Assembly: GCA_036266995.1 (NCBI GenBank)
Contig: DATAWX010000003.1
Coordinates: forward strand, 1 to 57,101
DNA length: 57,101 bases
Direction of reading: 5' to 3'
Origin: GCA-003244245 sp036266995
Lineage (GTDB): Bacteria > Actinomycetota > Actinomycetes > Mycobacteriales > Pseudonocardiaceae
The notes beneath the pieces are model-generated. The model made no database searches and was not told the origin of the DNA. It worked only from the letters and a program-made list of their open reading frames with translations. Below, in pieces: positions 25,316 to 34,918 of the stretch (positions are counted from its first letter, which is position 1; each line of letters starts with the position of its first letter). The position numbers and the translations under genes were made by a program.

Positions 25316-25802
25316 GCAGCGTGAGCAATGACGCCATCGCGGCCGCGATGGCCGCGATCAGACCCAGGTAGAGGCCGATGCCGGCACCGCTGGACACCCC
25401 GAGGGCGCTGCCCAGGTCGAAGTTACCCAGCTCGCCCAGCTGATCCAGCTTGCGGGTATCGGCCCCACCGCTGGCGTCGGGGAAGGTCACCCAGCGCAAC
25501 ACGATCGTGATGACCGCCAGCCCGGATAGGCCAAGCGTGATCAGCGGTCTGGACGCGGGCTGCGTCAGCCGGCCGCCGAACGCGCTCAGCAGGACCACCA
25601 CGCCGGCCGCGACCAGCAGAAGCACGGCGAACCATGCGCCGAAGCCCGCGTTCCAGGCGTCGACAGAGGCGGATCGCGTGATGGTCAACACCGTCACACT
25701 GGTGGTGTACCAGGGCAGGAGACTCGAGATGTACGCCAGCAAAGCCGCGCCGACCACGACCCAGTCCGGGGTTCGTACCGTGCCTGCTTGAGATCCCGCC
25801 AT
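25275..25802 (-). CDS. Four-helix membrane protein, hypothetical
   Basis: A 175-aa protein with four predicted membrane helices: WVVVGAALLAYISSLLPWYT, AWFAVLLLVAAGVVVLLSAF, PLITLGLSGLAVITIVLRWV and GAGIGLYLGLIAAIAAAMAS. The first helix ends in a SSLLPWYT motif common in small actinobacterial membrane proteins. GGGAGG lies ten bases before ATG 25802. The gene converges with and overlaps the P450 by 41 bp. No function assigned. Confidence 0.7.
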   Translation of the reverse strand: MAGSQAGTVRTPDWVVVGAALLAYISSLLPWYTTSVTVLTITRSASVDAWNAGFGAWFAVLLLVAAGVVVLLSAFGGRLTQPASRPLITLGLSGLAVITIVLRWVTFPDASGGADTRKLDQLGELGNFDLGSALGVSSGAGIGLYLGLIAAIAAAMASLLTLLSRSLRGASPGCS

Positions 25803-25925
25803 ATCCGGTATGCCTCCCAGGGCGACCTTGACCGAGCCGTGCAAGCTACCCTAGGCCGAGCCCCGCCGCACACTGGGCAACTACCCGCCAGCGAGCAATA
25901 GATGCAGAGGAAGATCAGCGGAGAA

Positions 25926-28454
25926 ATGAGCGAGGGTAAGAGCACGGCTAACTCGGTCGCCGAAATCGAGGCCAGCTGGCGACGCGAGTGGGCCGAACGC
26001 GGCACTTACCGGTTCGATCGGACCAAGCCGCGCAGCGAAGTATTCTCGATCGATACCCCACCGCCGACCGTCTCCGGCACGTTGCATCCCGGCCACGCCT
26101 TCTCCTACACCCACACCGACATCATCGCCCGCTATCAGCGCATGCGTGGCAAAGAAGTGTTCTATCCGATGGGGTGGGATGACAACGGCTTGAACACCGA
26201 ACGCCGGGTCCAGTTGATGCTCGGTGTGACCTGCGACCCGAGCCTGCCCTATGACCCCGACTTTCGTATCCCGGACAAGCGTCTGAAGCCCACCAAGGCG
26301 ATCAGCCGTCCGAACTTCGTCGAGTGCTGCGCCGCGGTGACCGAAGTGCTGGAGAAACAGTATTTCGAGCTGTGGTCCGCACTCGGGTTGTCGGTCGACT
26401 GGACCCAGACCTACACCACGATCGGCAAGCACGCGATTCACACCTCGCAGTACGCGTTCCTGGAACTGCTCACCAAGGGGCTGATCAACCGGACGGAGTC
26501 CCCGACGCTGTGGGACGTGGATTTCCGGACAGCGGTGGCGCAGGCCGAACTCGAGGATCGCGACCTACCGGGCGCCTTTCACCGCTTGCGGTTCCGCGCG
26601 CAGGCCGATGAGAGCCCGATCTTCATCGAGACCACCCGCCCGGAACTGCTGCCGGCGTGCGTCGCGCTGGTCGCTCACCCCGACGACGAGCGGTACCAGC
26701 ATCTTTTCGGCAGCACGGCATTGTCCCCGCTGTTCGACGTCGCGGTCCCCATTGTCGCCCACGAGCTTGCCGAGCCGGGCAAGGGCAGCGGCATCGCGAT
26801 GATCTGCACCTTCGGCGACACCACAGATGTCACCTGGTGGCGCGAGCTCAAGCTGGAGCTTCGAGCGATCGTCGACAAGGCCGGGCGAATCACTCCGGAG
26901 ATGCCGCACGGCATCGTCAGCGACCGCGGCCAGCAGGCCTATGCCCGGCTTGCCGGCAAGAAGGTCGCACTGGCTCGCGAGACGATCGTCGCGCTGCTCA
27001 CCGAGTCCGGTGAACTGGAGGGCACACCGCGACCGACTGTCCATCCGGTCAAGCATTGGGAGAACGGCACCAAGCCGCTGGAGATCGTGACCAACCGGCA
27101 GTGGTTCATCCGTTATCCGCCCAAGAGTGACCTGATCAAGCGTGGGAAGCAACTACGGTGGGCGCCGGAATACATGCAGGCTCGTTACGAGGACTGGGTC
27201 AACGGGCTCTTGGGGGACTGGAACATCACCCGGCAACGGTTCTTCGGTGTTCCCTTCCCGGTGTGGTATCCGATTGAGGTCGACGGCACGGTGACCCACG
27301 ATCGACCCATCGTGGCCAGCGTCGGGGACCTGCCGATCGATCCGTCCGTTGATGTTCCAGAGGGTTTCACGGCCGACCAGCGTGACATTCCCGGTGGCTT
27401 CACGGCTGACCCGGACGTCATGGACACCTGGGCGACTTCCTCGCTGACTCCGCAGATCGCCGGGCACTGGATCGATGATGAGGACCTGTGGCAGCGCGTC
27501 TATCCGATGGACCTGCGCCCGCAGGCACACGACATCATCCGGACCTGGCTGTTCTACACCGTCGTGCGCAGCCACTACAGTTTCGGCACCGTGCCCTGGA
27601 GCACCGTCGCAATCTCGGGTTTCGTCTACGACCCGGACCGTAAGAAGCTGTCCAAATCCTCGGACAACAGCCCGGATACGCCGAGCAACCTCATTGCCTC
27701 GTTCGGTGCCGATGCGGTGCGGTACTGGGCGGCAGGCGGTCGACCCGGTCTCGATCTGGCCTTCGACCGCAACCAGTTCAAGATTGGCCGTAAGCTGGTG
27801 GTCAAACTGCTCAACGTCGCCAAGTTCATTGATGGATTCGGCGCGCCGCAGGCGGATGCGCGCGCGACTCATCCGCTTGACACCGCCCTGTTGCTGCGGC
27901 TGGAGAAGACTGTCGCGGAGGCCACTGCGGCCTTCGAGGGTTATGACTTCACCAAAGCGCTAGCCGTGACCGAGACGTTCTTCTGGTCCTTCTGCGATGA
28001 CTATGTCGAGTTGGTGAAAAACCGCGCCTACCAACAGGACAGCTCGGCGCTGGCGGCGCTGCACCGCGCCCTTGAGGTCGTGCTTGCGCTCTTCGCACCT
28101 TTCCTGCCGTTCGTCACCGAAGAGGTGTGGTCGCACTCCCACAACGACTCGATCCACCGCTCCCGGTGGCCCGCCTCAGACGCCCTCGGCGTGCAACCAG
28201 AGGCCAACACCGGTCATCTCGATGCAGCCGCAACCGTGCTCCACGAGATCCGCAAGGCGAAAAGCGCCGCGAAGGTCTCCTTGCGTACGGTCGTCAGCGA
28301 ACTCACGGTGCACGCCAGCGCGGACCAACTTCACCTGCTGCGGGCGGTCATCGACGACATCCGCGAGGCGGGAAACGTCGCGAAGGTTTCCACCCTGCCC
28401 AGCGACAACGGGGTACATGTCGATGTCGAGCTCGCGCCTGCTGTAGCGCAGTGA
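25926..28454 (+). CDS. valS: Valyl-tRNA synthetase, archaeal/Rickettsia-like type
   Basis: An 842-aa class Ia synthetase charging tRNA-Val. The HIGH motif is TLHPGHAFSYTHTD and the next block, FYPMGWDDNGLNTERRVQ, is of the archaeal/rickettsial kind (usual bacterial ValRS have GMDHAGIATQ). The editing domain contains FIETTRPELLPACVALVAHP. The KMSKS loop is changed to RKKLSKSSDN. The anticodon domain (TETFFWSFCDDYVELVKNR) is present but the long C-terminal coiled coil of bacterial ValRS is replaced by a short tail. ATG 25926 fits family length; 25902 is also open. It may be a second copy. Confidence 0.9.
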   Translation: MSEGKSTANSVAEIEASWRREWAERGTYRFDRTKPRSEVFSIDTPPPTVSGTLHPGHAFSYTHTDIIARYQRMRGKEVFYPMGWDDNGLNTERRVQLMLGVTCDPSLPYDPDFRIPDKRLKPTKAISRPNFVECCAAVTEVLEKQYFELWSALGLSVDWTQTYTTIGKHAIHTSQYAFLELLTKGLINRTESPTLWDVDFRTAVAQAELEDRDLPGAFHRLRFRAQADESPIFIETTRPELLPACVALVAHPDDERYQHLFGSTALSPLFDVAVPIVAHELAEPGKGSGIAMICTFGDTTDVTWWRELKLELRAIVDKAGRITPEMPHGIVSDRGQQAYARLAGKKVALARETIVALLTESGELEGTPRPTVHPVKHWENGTKPLEIVTNRQWFIRYPPKSDLIKRGKQLRWAPEYMQARYEDWVNGLLGDWNITRQRFFGVPFPVWYPIEVDGTVTHDRPIVASVGDLPIDPSVDVPEGFTADQRDIPGGFTADPDVMDTWATSSLTPQIAGHWIDDEDLWQRVYPMDLRPQAHDIIRTWLFYTVVRSHYSFGTVPWSTVAISGFVYDPDRKKLSKSSDNSPDTPSNLIASFGADAVRYWAAGGRPGLDLAFDRNQFKIGRKLVVKLLNVAKFIDGFGAPQADARATHPLDTALLLRLEKTVAEATAAFEGYDFTKALAVTETFFWSFCDDYVELVKNRAYQQDSSALAALHRALEVVLALFAPFLPFVTEEVWSHSHNDSIHRSRWPASDALGVQPEANTGHLDAAATVLHEIRKAKSAAKVSLRTVVSELTVHASADQLHLLRAVIDDIREAGNVAKVSTLPSDNGVHVDVELAPAVAQ

Positions 28455-28465
28455 TATCGAACGCG

Positions 28466-30028
28466 TCACCGGCCCTCCGGGGTTTCGCCGAGTCCGGTGT
28501 GTTCCAGGTCGAGTGAGCGCTGGATTTGTCGGCGAGTGGTGTCGCTGATCGCGCCGTCGTGATAGAGACGATCCAACTCGGCGCTTTCCACGTCGAGGAG
28601 ATCCTGCCGTAGCTGACGGTAAGTTGCGGCGGGCGGTTCCCCGTCCATGGGCTCGTTGATACGGTCGATGCGGTTCTGCCACATAGTGCGGAGCTGTTTA
28701 ATCACGGATTCCGGCGCTGCTTCTGCTTCGGTGAGGTAGTCGAGATGGGATAGCCCGGCACGGGCCAGCTGCAGTCGTGCAGCGATGTGCTCCAAGCGGA
28801 CGTCGTCGGGAGCCAGCGCGATTCCCGCTCGACGGACCAACGGGGCGAGGGTGAATCCCTGCACGACGAGGGTGATGACGATGACCGCGGTCGTCAGCAG
28901 TACGACCAGGTCACGGCCGGGCAACGCGGCTCCGCTGCTGGTGGTCAGCGGGATGGAGAGCGCCGCGGCCAACGGCACCACGCCGCGGGTGCCGGCCCAG
29001 GACACCACGGCCGGCACTCGCCACGACGACCGCTCGGCGCCCTGGCGCCGCTGCCGGATCGCGGACAACGGGAAGATCCACGCCACCCGGACCACCATCA
29101 GCGTCGCGGCGATCGCCAGCGCCTGCAGTGGCCAGCGGATGTCGGTACCCGCCAGCCCCCGAAACAGCGCGGGCAGTTGCAGGCCGATAAGACCGAAGAC
29201 CACGCTCTCCAGCAGGAAGATGACCGTCTGGAACACCGCGGACAGCTGCAACCGAATGCGCGCGTTGGTCAGCCGGGTGGCTTGCGTGCCGAGTATCACG
29301 CTGGTCACGACGACGGCGGTGACCCCCGAGGCATGGATCGACTCGGCCAGCACGTAGGCCGCGTACGGGGTGACCAGGGCGATCACCGTTTCCAACACCG
29401 GGTCTTCGGTGCGCCGCCTGATCAGGAACGCTCCGCCGGCGATGAGGGCGCCCACCGCCATCCCACCACCAGCCAGAACGGCGAACTCGACGGCCGTGTG
29501 CCCCCACGAGACCACGCCGCCGGCGATGGCCACCGACAGCGCGACGCGGAACAGCAGCAGGCTCGTCGCGTCGTTGAACAGGCTCTCGGCCTGCACCAGC
29601 GCCTGCACTCGTGGTGGTAGCGACAACCGCCGCGCCAACGCAGCCACCGCCACCGGATCGGTGCTGGCCAACACGGCTCCCAGCACGAATGCCATGCCCA
29701 GCGGCAGCGGCGTCACGGCCATCGCGAGGGCGCCGACGGCGGCAGCGGAGGCCAGGACCAGTCCGACAGCCAGCGCGGTGACCGGTCGCCACACCGCCCG
29801 AAGGTCGCGCCAGGGCAGTTCTTCCCCGGCTGCGAACAGCAGTGGCGGCAGCACCACCAAGCTCACGACATCCGGCGTGACCACGATGGCGGGCACGCCT
29901 GGCGTCACGCCGACGACCACCCCGGCGATGACCAGCAGCGACGGCGCCGGAACCCGCAGCCGCCGGGCGAATGTCGCCACCACCGTGGCCACGATGACGA
30001 GAAACAGGACGGTGTCGACATTGCCCAT
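28466..30028 (-). CDS. Na+/H+ antiporter, CPA1/NhaP type
   Basis: A 520-aa antiporter with twelve or so membrane helices that exchanges cytoplasmic Na+ for protons. Helix 5 carries the ion site ASTDPVAVAALARRL, then VQAESLFNDATSLLLFRVAL, and WAGTRGVVPLAAALSIPL is the conserved late helix. The last 120 residues form a cytoplasmic helical tail (EHIAARLQLARAGLSHLDYL). ATG 30028 has GGAGGGG eight bases upstream. It converges with valS with an 11-base gap. Confidence 0.92.
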   Translation of the reverse strand: MGNVDTVLFLVIVATVVATFARRLRVPAPSLLVIAGVVVGVTPGVPAIVVTPDVVSLVVLPPLLFAAGEELPWRDLRAVWRPVTALAVGLVLASAAAVGALAMAVTPLPLGMAFVLGAVLASTDPVAVAALARRLSLPPRVQALVQAESLFNDATSLLLFRVALSVAIAGGVVSWGHTAVEFAVLAGGGMAVGALIAGGAFLIRRRTEDPVLETVIALVTPYAAYVLAESIHASGVTAVVVTSVILGTQATRLTNARIRLQLSAVFQTVIFLLESVVFGLIGLQLPALFRGLAGTDIRWPLQALAIAATLMVVRVAWIFPLSAIRQRRQGAERSSWRVPAVVSWAGTRGVVPLAAALSIPLTTSSGAALPGRDLVVLLTTAVIVITLVVQGFTLAPLVRRAGIALAPDDVRLEHIAARLQLARAGLSHLDYLTEAEAAPESVIKQLRTMWQNRIDRINEPMDGEPPAATYRQLRQDLLDVESAELDRLYHDGAISDTTRRQIQRSLDLEHTGLGETPEGR

Positions 30029-30168
30029 GCCCGGTGCCCCTCCGCCCGTCGCGCAGCCACTGCCGACCAGACTTCCCGGCGCACCCTGGGATGGCAGCCT
30101 ACCGGGCATCGCGCTGCGGGGCCCTGGCGAACGTATAGTCCTTCCCGGTTCGACACCGAGGAGTCGCC

Positions 30169-30502
30169 TTGCTTCGTCTGGACGCGGTGAGCAAGCGCTA
30201 TGCCCGCGGCAGGTGGGTGCTCCACGATGTCGATCTTGAGATTCCTCCTGGCGAGGTCGTCGCGATGGCCGGCGCGAACGGCTCGGGGAAGTCGACGTTG
30301 CTGCGGTTGCTGGCCGGTCTGTCCCGGCCGACCAGGAGGACGGTGTCCGGCTGGCCCGAGTTGATCGGGTACGTTCCGGACCGTTTTGCGCCCCATGAGC
30401 GCATGTCCGCGATGGAGTATCTGATGCACCTGGGTCGCATCCGCCGTGATCCTGGTCGCCAGCTCAGTCGCGACGCAGTTCATCACCACTCGCAAGGACT
30501 GA
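30169..30502 (+). pseudogene. ABC exporter remnant: ATPase N terminus joined to a permease C terminus
   Basis: A TTG start behind GAGGAG opens an ABC ATPase (LRLDAVSKRYARGRWVLHDV, Walker A GANGSGKSTLLRLLAGL) that reads to the Q-loop region (SAMEYLMHLGRIR) and then loses homology after about 93 residues. In a different frame the next 60 bases read ASAVILVASSVATQFITTRK, then D and a stop at 30502, which looks like the last helix and tail of an ABC permease. A single internal deletion of the ATPase 3' part and most of the permease explains this. Inference from reading-frame content only. Confidence 0.7.
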
Positions 30503-30555
30503 GCCTCCGGTTACTGTCGGTGACCTCGAGGAGGAGGGTGTCTCTGCGCGCAGAC

Positions 30556-30600
30556 GTGCCGTATCTGGCAACTTTGACCGAAAGTTGCCACCAGCGGCAC
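30556..30600. terminator. Nested hairpin between convergent genes
   Basis: GGCAACTTT-gaccg-AAAGTTGCC is a perfect 9-bp stem with a 5-base loop, flanked by GTGCCG and CGGCAC six bases further out. It sits between the ABC remnant and the end of the CopD-CtaG gene and is probably a bidirectional terminator or an extragenic palindrome. Confidence 0.6.
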
Positions 30601-30643
30601 ATGCGCAACGCATCCCTCCACCCTTTTCTGGGGCTGGTGGGAC

Positions 30644-32635
30644 TCATGAGACTCTGCACGAGCCCTCCGCCAGCAGGCTCGGCCAGGTTTCGGGCTCGGG
30701 TGGTGAGCGGTCGGCTCGGGTCCATCGCAGCACGAGCGCGAGCACGGCGAGCACGATTGGCACCTCGCCGAGTATCCAGGCCAGCACCGCCCCGAGCCGC
30801 TGGTCGGCCAGCAGGCTGGGAACGAACGGCAGCCGCAGCGAGCCGTAGAAGCCGGCCGCGACGGGTGTCGCCCGGCTGAGCAGCCAGGTCGAGAATGCGG
30901 CGTGCAGCGCCATCACGGCGAACACCATGACGATCCGGCCGATCGCCGGAAGGCCGCGCCCGGGCAGGCTGTGGCCGAGAACGGGCCAGAACAGAGCGAG
31001 ACCGGTCACGAAGAACGCCGCGTCCATGGCGAGGTGCGCCCAGTGCTGTTGGACGATGACATCGAACAGCCCGGTCGGGTAGAGCCCGAAGAGCGTGGCA
31101 GCCACCGCCACCCAGGCGATTGCCGGGTTGCGAGCCAGCCGCACGGCCGGTGCGTCGAGCAGGCTCACCAGCCGCTGTGCCAGCCGGTCCGGGGCGACCT
31201 GCAGCGCCATGGTCACTCCGTGGCCCAGCACGAGGAACACCGGGACGAAGGTGGCCAACAGCATGTGCTGCACCATGTGCACGCGGAACACCGCGGGGCC
31301 GTAGGTGCCGACGCCTGACGAGGTGGCTACCAGCAACACCGCGCATCCGGCCAGCCACGCCGCGGTGCGCCGAACCGGCCAGGGCAGTCCGGCCCGGCGC
31401 AGGCGGCGGACCCCGGTGAGGTACAGCGCCGCTGCCAGCACCGCGATCGTGCCGAACACCAAGTCGAACCGCCACCGCAGCGCGAGATCCATGGCGGTGA
31501 GACGGGATGGGAGGTCGTAGCCCAGGAGATAGACGAGCCTGCTGGGCTGGTAGCCCGCTTCGGCTGGCGGGAAGAGCCGGGTTAACCCGGTGCCGGCGGC
31601 GGCCGCCGTGGCGAGCAGCAGGAGTTCCAGGGCGCCCAGGCGCAGCGCAGTCGTCTGCCGGCTGCTGCCCGTCGCCACCGCGGCACGGGCCCGGTTGCCG
31701 ACCACGACCAGCCCCAGCAGAACCACGGCACTGACCACCACGAGCAGGCCGTACCCGCTGGTCAGCAGGTCCGACGGGGCGACCGCGTAGGCCGCGGACA
31801 CCACGCCCGAGGCGCCGACCAGCGGCAGCGACCAGGTCGCGATCGCGGCGTGCCGCCGCAGCACCTCACCTCTCGCGGTGCCCGCACGCGCCCCGGAAGA
31901 GATGAGGTGTGCCACCACCGCGATGGTGCTGCCCAGCCACAGCACGGCGCCGAGCACGTGCAGGGTGAGCGCGTCACCGGCGATGTCGTGCGACCGTTCG
32001 GCGTTGGTAGCCGCGGTCAACGTGACCGGCAGGAGCCCGGCCAGCGCCAGCAGCAGCAGGCCGACAGCGCTGCGCCAGGACAGCGCCCAGCCGGCGAGCA
32101 CGCCCACCACGGACGCGACGAGCGCCGCCAGCGCCCACCCGGTGGCCTGCTCGATCTGACCGATGCCGACGACCAGCGCGTGGGGGTGGATGAGGAGCCG
32201 GCCTGGGGGGATGCCGCTGTTTTCGGCGAGGGTGAGCACCGCGACCGCCGCGGACGCGAACGCCTGCACGCCCGAGCAGACCCGGGCCGCGCGCAGGCCG
32301 GCGTACCCCTGCGGCGACACGACGCCGTACGGGTCACCCGGCACCAGCACCGCCGCCAGCAGCAGGTTCCCGACCGCGGCCGCCGACGCGACCATCGCCA
32401 CCACCCGGGCCGCGGGAAGCCCCGCGTCCACCACGGGTCCCAACGACGGCAGGCCGTAGAACACCGAGACGCTGGGCGCGAACTCGGCCAGCAAGCCACC
32501 GGTCAGCGCCGCGGCCACCCCTAGGCCGAGAACGAGCAGTGGCCACACTCGGGTAGAGCGTCGGCGGAGCCCAAGATCACCCCGCACTGGACGCCGCGAC
32601 CGCAGCAGAGGTCTCCGGCGCTCGCAGGTCCCCAT
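30644..32635 (-). CDS. CopD-CtaG fusion: copper import / cytochrome c oxidase assembly
   Basis: A 663-aa membrane protein. The first 330 residues are a CopD-type copper resistance domain (ALTLHVLGAVLWLGSTIAVV with the helix His, GYGLLVVVSAVVLLGLVVVG). Residues 370-650 are a caa3-type CtaG domain (FRVHMVQHMLLATFVPVFLV, QHWAHLAMDAAFFVTGLALF, SLLADQRLGAVLAWILGEVP), which helps deliver copper to cytochrome oxidase. It overlaps the upstream copA gene by 59 bp, so the two are an operon; a start further inside is possible because no ribosome site is obvious at 32635. Confidence 0.9.
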   Translation of the reverse strand: MGTCERRRPLLRSRRPVRGDLGLRRRSTRVWPLLVLGLGVAAALTGGLLAEFAPSVSVFYGLPSLGPVVDAGLPAARVVAMVASAAAVGNLLLAAVLVPGDPYGVVSPQGYAGLRAARVCSGVQAFASAAVAVLTLAENSGIPPGRLLIHPHALVVGIGQIEQATGWALAALVASVVGVLAGWALSWRSAVGLLLLALAGLLPVTLTAATNAERSHDIAGDALTLHVLGAVLWLGSTIAVVAHLISSGARAGTARGEVLRRHAAIATWSLPLVGASGVVSAAYAVAPSDLLTSGYGLLVVVSAVVLLGLVVVGNRARAAVATGSSRQTTALRLGALELLLLATAAAAGTGLTRLFPPAEAGYQPSRLVYLLGYDLPSRLTAMDLALRWRFDLVFGTIAVLAAALYLTGVRRLRRAGLPWPVRRTAAWLAGCAVLLVATSSGVGTYGPAVFRVHMVQHMLLATFVPVFLVLGHGVTMALQVAPDRLAQRLVSLLDAPAVRLARNPAIAWVAVAATLFGLYPTGLFDVIVQQHWAHLAMDAAFFVTGLALFWPVLGHSLPGRGLPAIGRIVMVFAVMALHAAFSTWLLSRATPVAAGFYGSLRLPFVPSLLADQRLGAVLAWILGEVPIVLAVLALVLRWTRADRSPPEPETWPSLLAEGSCRVS

Positions 32636-34823
32636 GACCGGTGGGACGGAAGTGGCGCAGGCGCAAGCTGTGCGAGACCACGAACACCGATGACAGTGAC
32701 ATCGCCGCGCCCGCGACCAGCGGGCTGAGCAGCCCGAGCACGGCCAGCGGCAGGGCGGCGACGTTGTAGCCGAAGGCCCACACCAGGTTCCAGCGGATCG
32801 TGCGGTGGGTCCGCCGGGCGAGTTCCACCGCCTCGGGTACGACCATCAGGTCCTCGCGGGCGAGCACGATGTCAGCGGCCTCGATGGCGGCGTCGGTGCC
32901 GTGCCCGAGCGCCATGCCCAGATCGGCGATGGCCAACGCGGCGGCGTCATTGACCCCGTCGCCGACCACGGCCACCCGGTGACCGCGCTCCTGCAACCGG
33001 CGCACCACGTCGGCCTTGCCCTCCGGCAGGGTCTCGGCGACCACGTCGTCGATGCCGACCTCGGCCGCGACGGCGGCTGCGGTACGAGCGTTGTCCCCGG
33101 TCAGCAGTACCGGGTGCAGCCCGAGCCGGCGTAGCGCGGCGACCGCGGCCGCGCTACTGGCCCGCACGGTATCGGCGACCGCGAGCAGGCCCTGCGCAAC
33201 GCCCGCCCACCCGACCAGTACGACGGTGACCCCGCGTCCCTCCAGCTCGACCCGGTCGGATTCCAGCTCGTCAGGGATGCGAAGGCTGTGCTCGGCGAGC
33301 AGCCGGGCGCGACCAACCACCACTGTGAGACCGTCCACCACGCCGCGGGCGCCGAGGCCGGGCAGCGCCCGGAAGTCGGTGACCGAGGGTAGCGCCCCCT
33401 GCGCGGTGGCAGCGGTGGTCACCGCCGAGGCGATGGGGTGCTCGGACGCCGCCTCTACGGCGCCGGCCATCGCGAGCAGCCGTGAGCGCTCGACTCCCGC
33501 CGCGGGGCGCACGTCGACCAGGCGCATGCGTCCCTCGGTCAACGTCCCGGTCTTGTCCAGGACGACGGTGTCGACGTTTCGGGTGGATTCGAGGGCTTGT
33601 GGGCCCTTGATGAAGATGCCCAGCTGCGCGCCGCGGCCGGTGCCGACCAGCAGCGCGGTCGGCGTGGCCAGGCCGAGCGCGCACGGGCAGGCCACCACGA
33701 GCACGGCGACGGTGGCGGTGATCGCCAGGCCGGCCGGCTGGCCGGCGAGGAGCCACCCGAGCGACGTAAGCAGCGCGAGCACCAGCACGACCGGGACGAA
33801 CACCGCCGCGACCCGGTCCGCCAAGCGTTGCGCGCCGGCCTTCCCTTCCTGGGCCCGTTGCACCAGCCGGGCCATCCGGGCCAGTTGGGTGTCGGTGCCC
33901 ACCCTGGTGGCCCGTAGCAGCAGCCGCCCGCTGGTGTTGATCGCACCGCCGACCACCTCGTCGCCGGGAATCACCTCGTGCGGCACCGGTTCGCCGGTGA
34001 CCATGCTGACGTCCAGCGCCGACCGGCCCTGCTCGACCACCGCGTCGGTGGCGATCTTCTCGCCCGGCCGCGCGGTGAACAGGTCGTCGACGACCAGCTC
34101 GGAGATCGGGACGCGGCAGGGTTCGCCGTCGCGCAACACCTCGACGTCCTTCGCGCCCAACGCGAGCAGGGACCGCATCGCCGCGCCGGCCGACCGCTTG
34201 GCCCGCGCCTCGAAATAGCGTCCGGCCAGCAGGAAGGTAGTGACGCCCGCGGCGACATCGAGGTACAGGGCATGATCGCTGCCGGCGAGGACAGAAAGGC
34301 CCTGGCCGAGGCCCGGCGCGACCGGGCCGCCGGCCATCATGACCCACAGCGACCAGCCGGAGGCGGCCAACACCCCGACCGACACCAGGGTGTCCATTGA
34401 CGACGTGCCGTGCCGGGCGCCGGCGAGCGCGGCACGGTGGAAGGGCAGCGCACACCAGCCGACCACCGGCGCCGCCAGCGCCAGGCAGACCCACTGCCAG
34501 CCCGCGAACCGGAGCTCGGGGAACAGCGACAGGGCCAGTGAGAGGTCGCAGATCGGCACGGCGAGCACGGCGGCCACCGCCAGTCGCCGGCGCAGGTCGG
34601 CGACCCGGCGGGCGTGCCCGGCGTCGTCGTCGGTCGCGGGGACGTCGTCGACCCGGCGAGCCGTGTACCCCGCGCGCTGCACGAGATCGATCAGCGCCCG
34701 AGGGTCGGTGTCGGTGGGGCACTGCACTCGAGCCCGCTCGGTCGCGTAGTTGACCGTGGCCGTGACGCCGTCGAGCTTGTTCAGCCTGCGCTCGACTCGC
34801 GCGGCGCATGCGGCACAGGTCAT
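32577..34823 (-). CDS. copA: Copper-exporting P1B-type ATPase (first copy)
   Basis: A 748-aa Cu(I) ATPase. N-terminal HMA metal site MTCAACAARVERRL; transport site VVACPCALGLATPTALL; phosphorylation motif DKTGTLTEG; ASEHPIASAV; hinge VVGDGVNDAAAL. It pumps Cu(I) outward. The ATG at 34823 falls inside the HMA domain: in-frame codons upstream encode RRYEILVGG, the normal first strand, but no ATG, GTG or TTG is in frame before the metallothionein stop at 34919. Either the first strand is lost or a rare start is used. Downstream it overlaps copD-ctaG. Confidence 0.9.
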   Translation of the reverse strand: MTCAACAARVERRLNKLDGVTATVNYATERARVQCPTDTDPRALIDLVQRAGYTARRVDDVPATDDDAGHARRVADLRRRLAVAAVLAVPICDLSLALSLFPELRFAGWQWVCLALAAPVVGWCALPFHRAALAGARHGTSSMDTLVSVGVLAASGWSLWVMMAGGPVAPGLGQGLSVLAGSDHALYLDVAAGVTTFLLAGRYFEARAKRSAGAAMRSLLALGAKDVEVLRDGEPCRVPISELVVDDLFTARPGEKIATDAVVEQGRSALDVSMVTGEPVPHEVIPGDEVVGGAINTSGRLLLRATRVGTDTQLARMARLVQRAQEGKAGAQRLADRVAAVFVPVVLVLALLTSLGWLLAGQPAGLAITATVAVLVVACPCALGLATPTALLVGTGRGAQLGIFIKGPQALESTRNVDTVVLDKTGTLTEGRMRLVDVRPAAGVERSRLLAMAGAVEAASEHPIASAVTTAATAQGALPSVTDFRALPGLGARGVVDGLTVVVGRARLLAEHSLRIPDELESDRVELEGRGVTVVLVGWAGVAQGLLAVADTVRASSAAAVAALRRLGLHPVLLTGDNARTAAAVAAEVGIDDVVAETLPEGKADVVRRLQERGHRVAVVGDGVNDAAALAIADLGMALGHGTDAAIEAADIVLAREDLMVVPEAVELARRTHRTIRWNLVWAFGYNVAALPLAVLGLLSPLVAGAAMSLSSVFVVSHSLRLRHFRPTGHGDLRAPETSAAVAASSAG

Positions 34824-34918
34824 CCCACCGACGAGGATCTCGTAGCGCCGCAGCGTGGTCGCGGTGGGACGGGCAGCCGTGGTCGTGGTGATCGCCTCCA
34901 GCGCCGGTGCTCGGTGTC

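Noticed and set aside
33271..34809. 512-aa minus-strand Arg/Gly-rich ORF
   Set aside because: Out-of-frame shadow of the first copA gene with atypical amino-acid composition.
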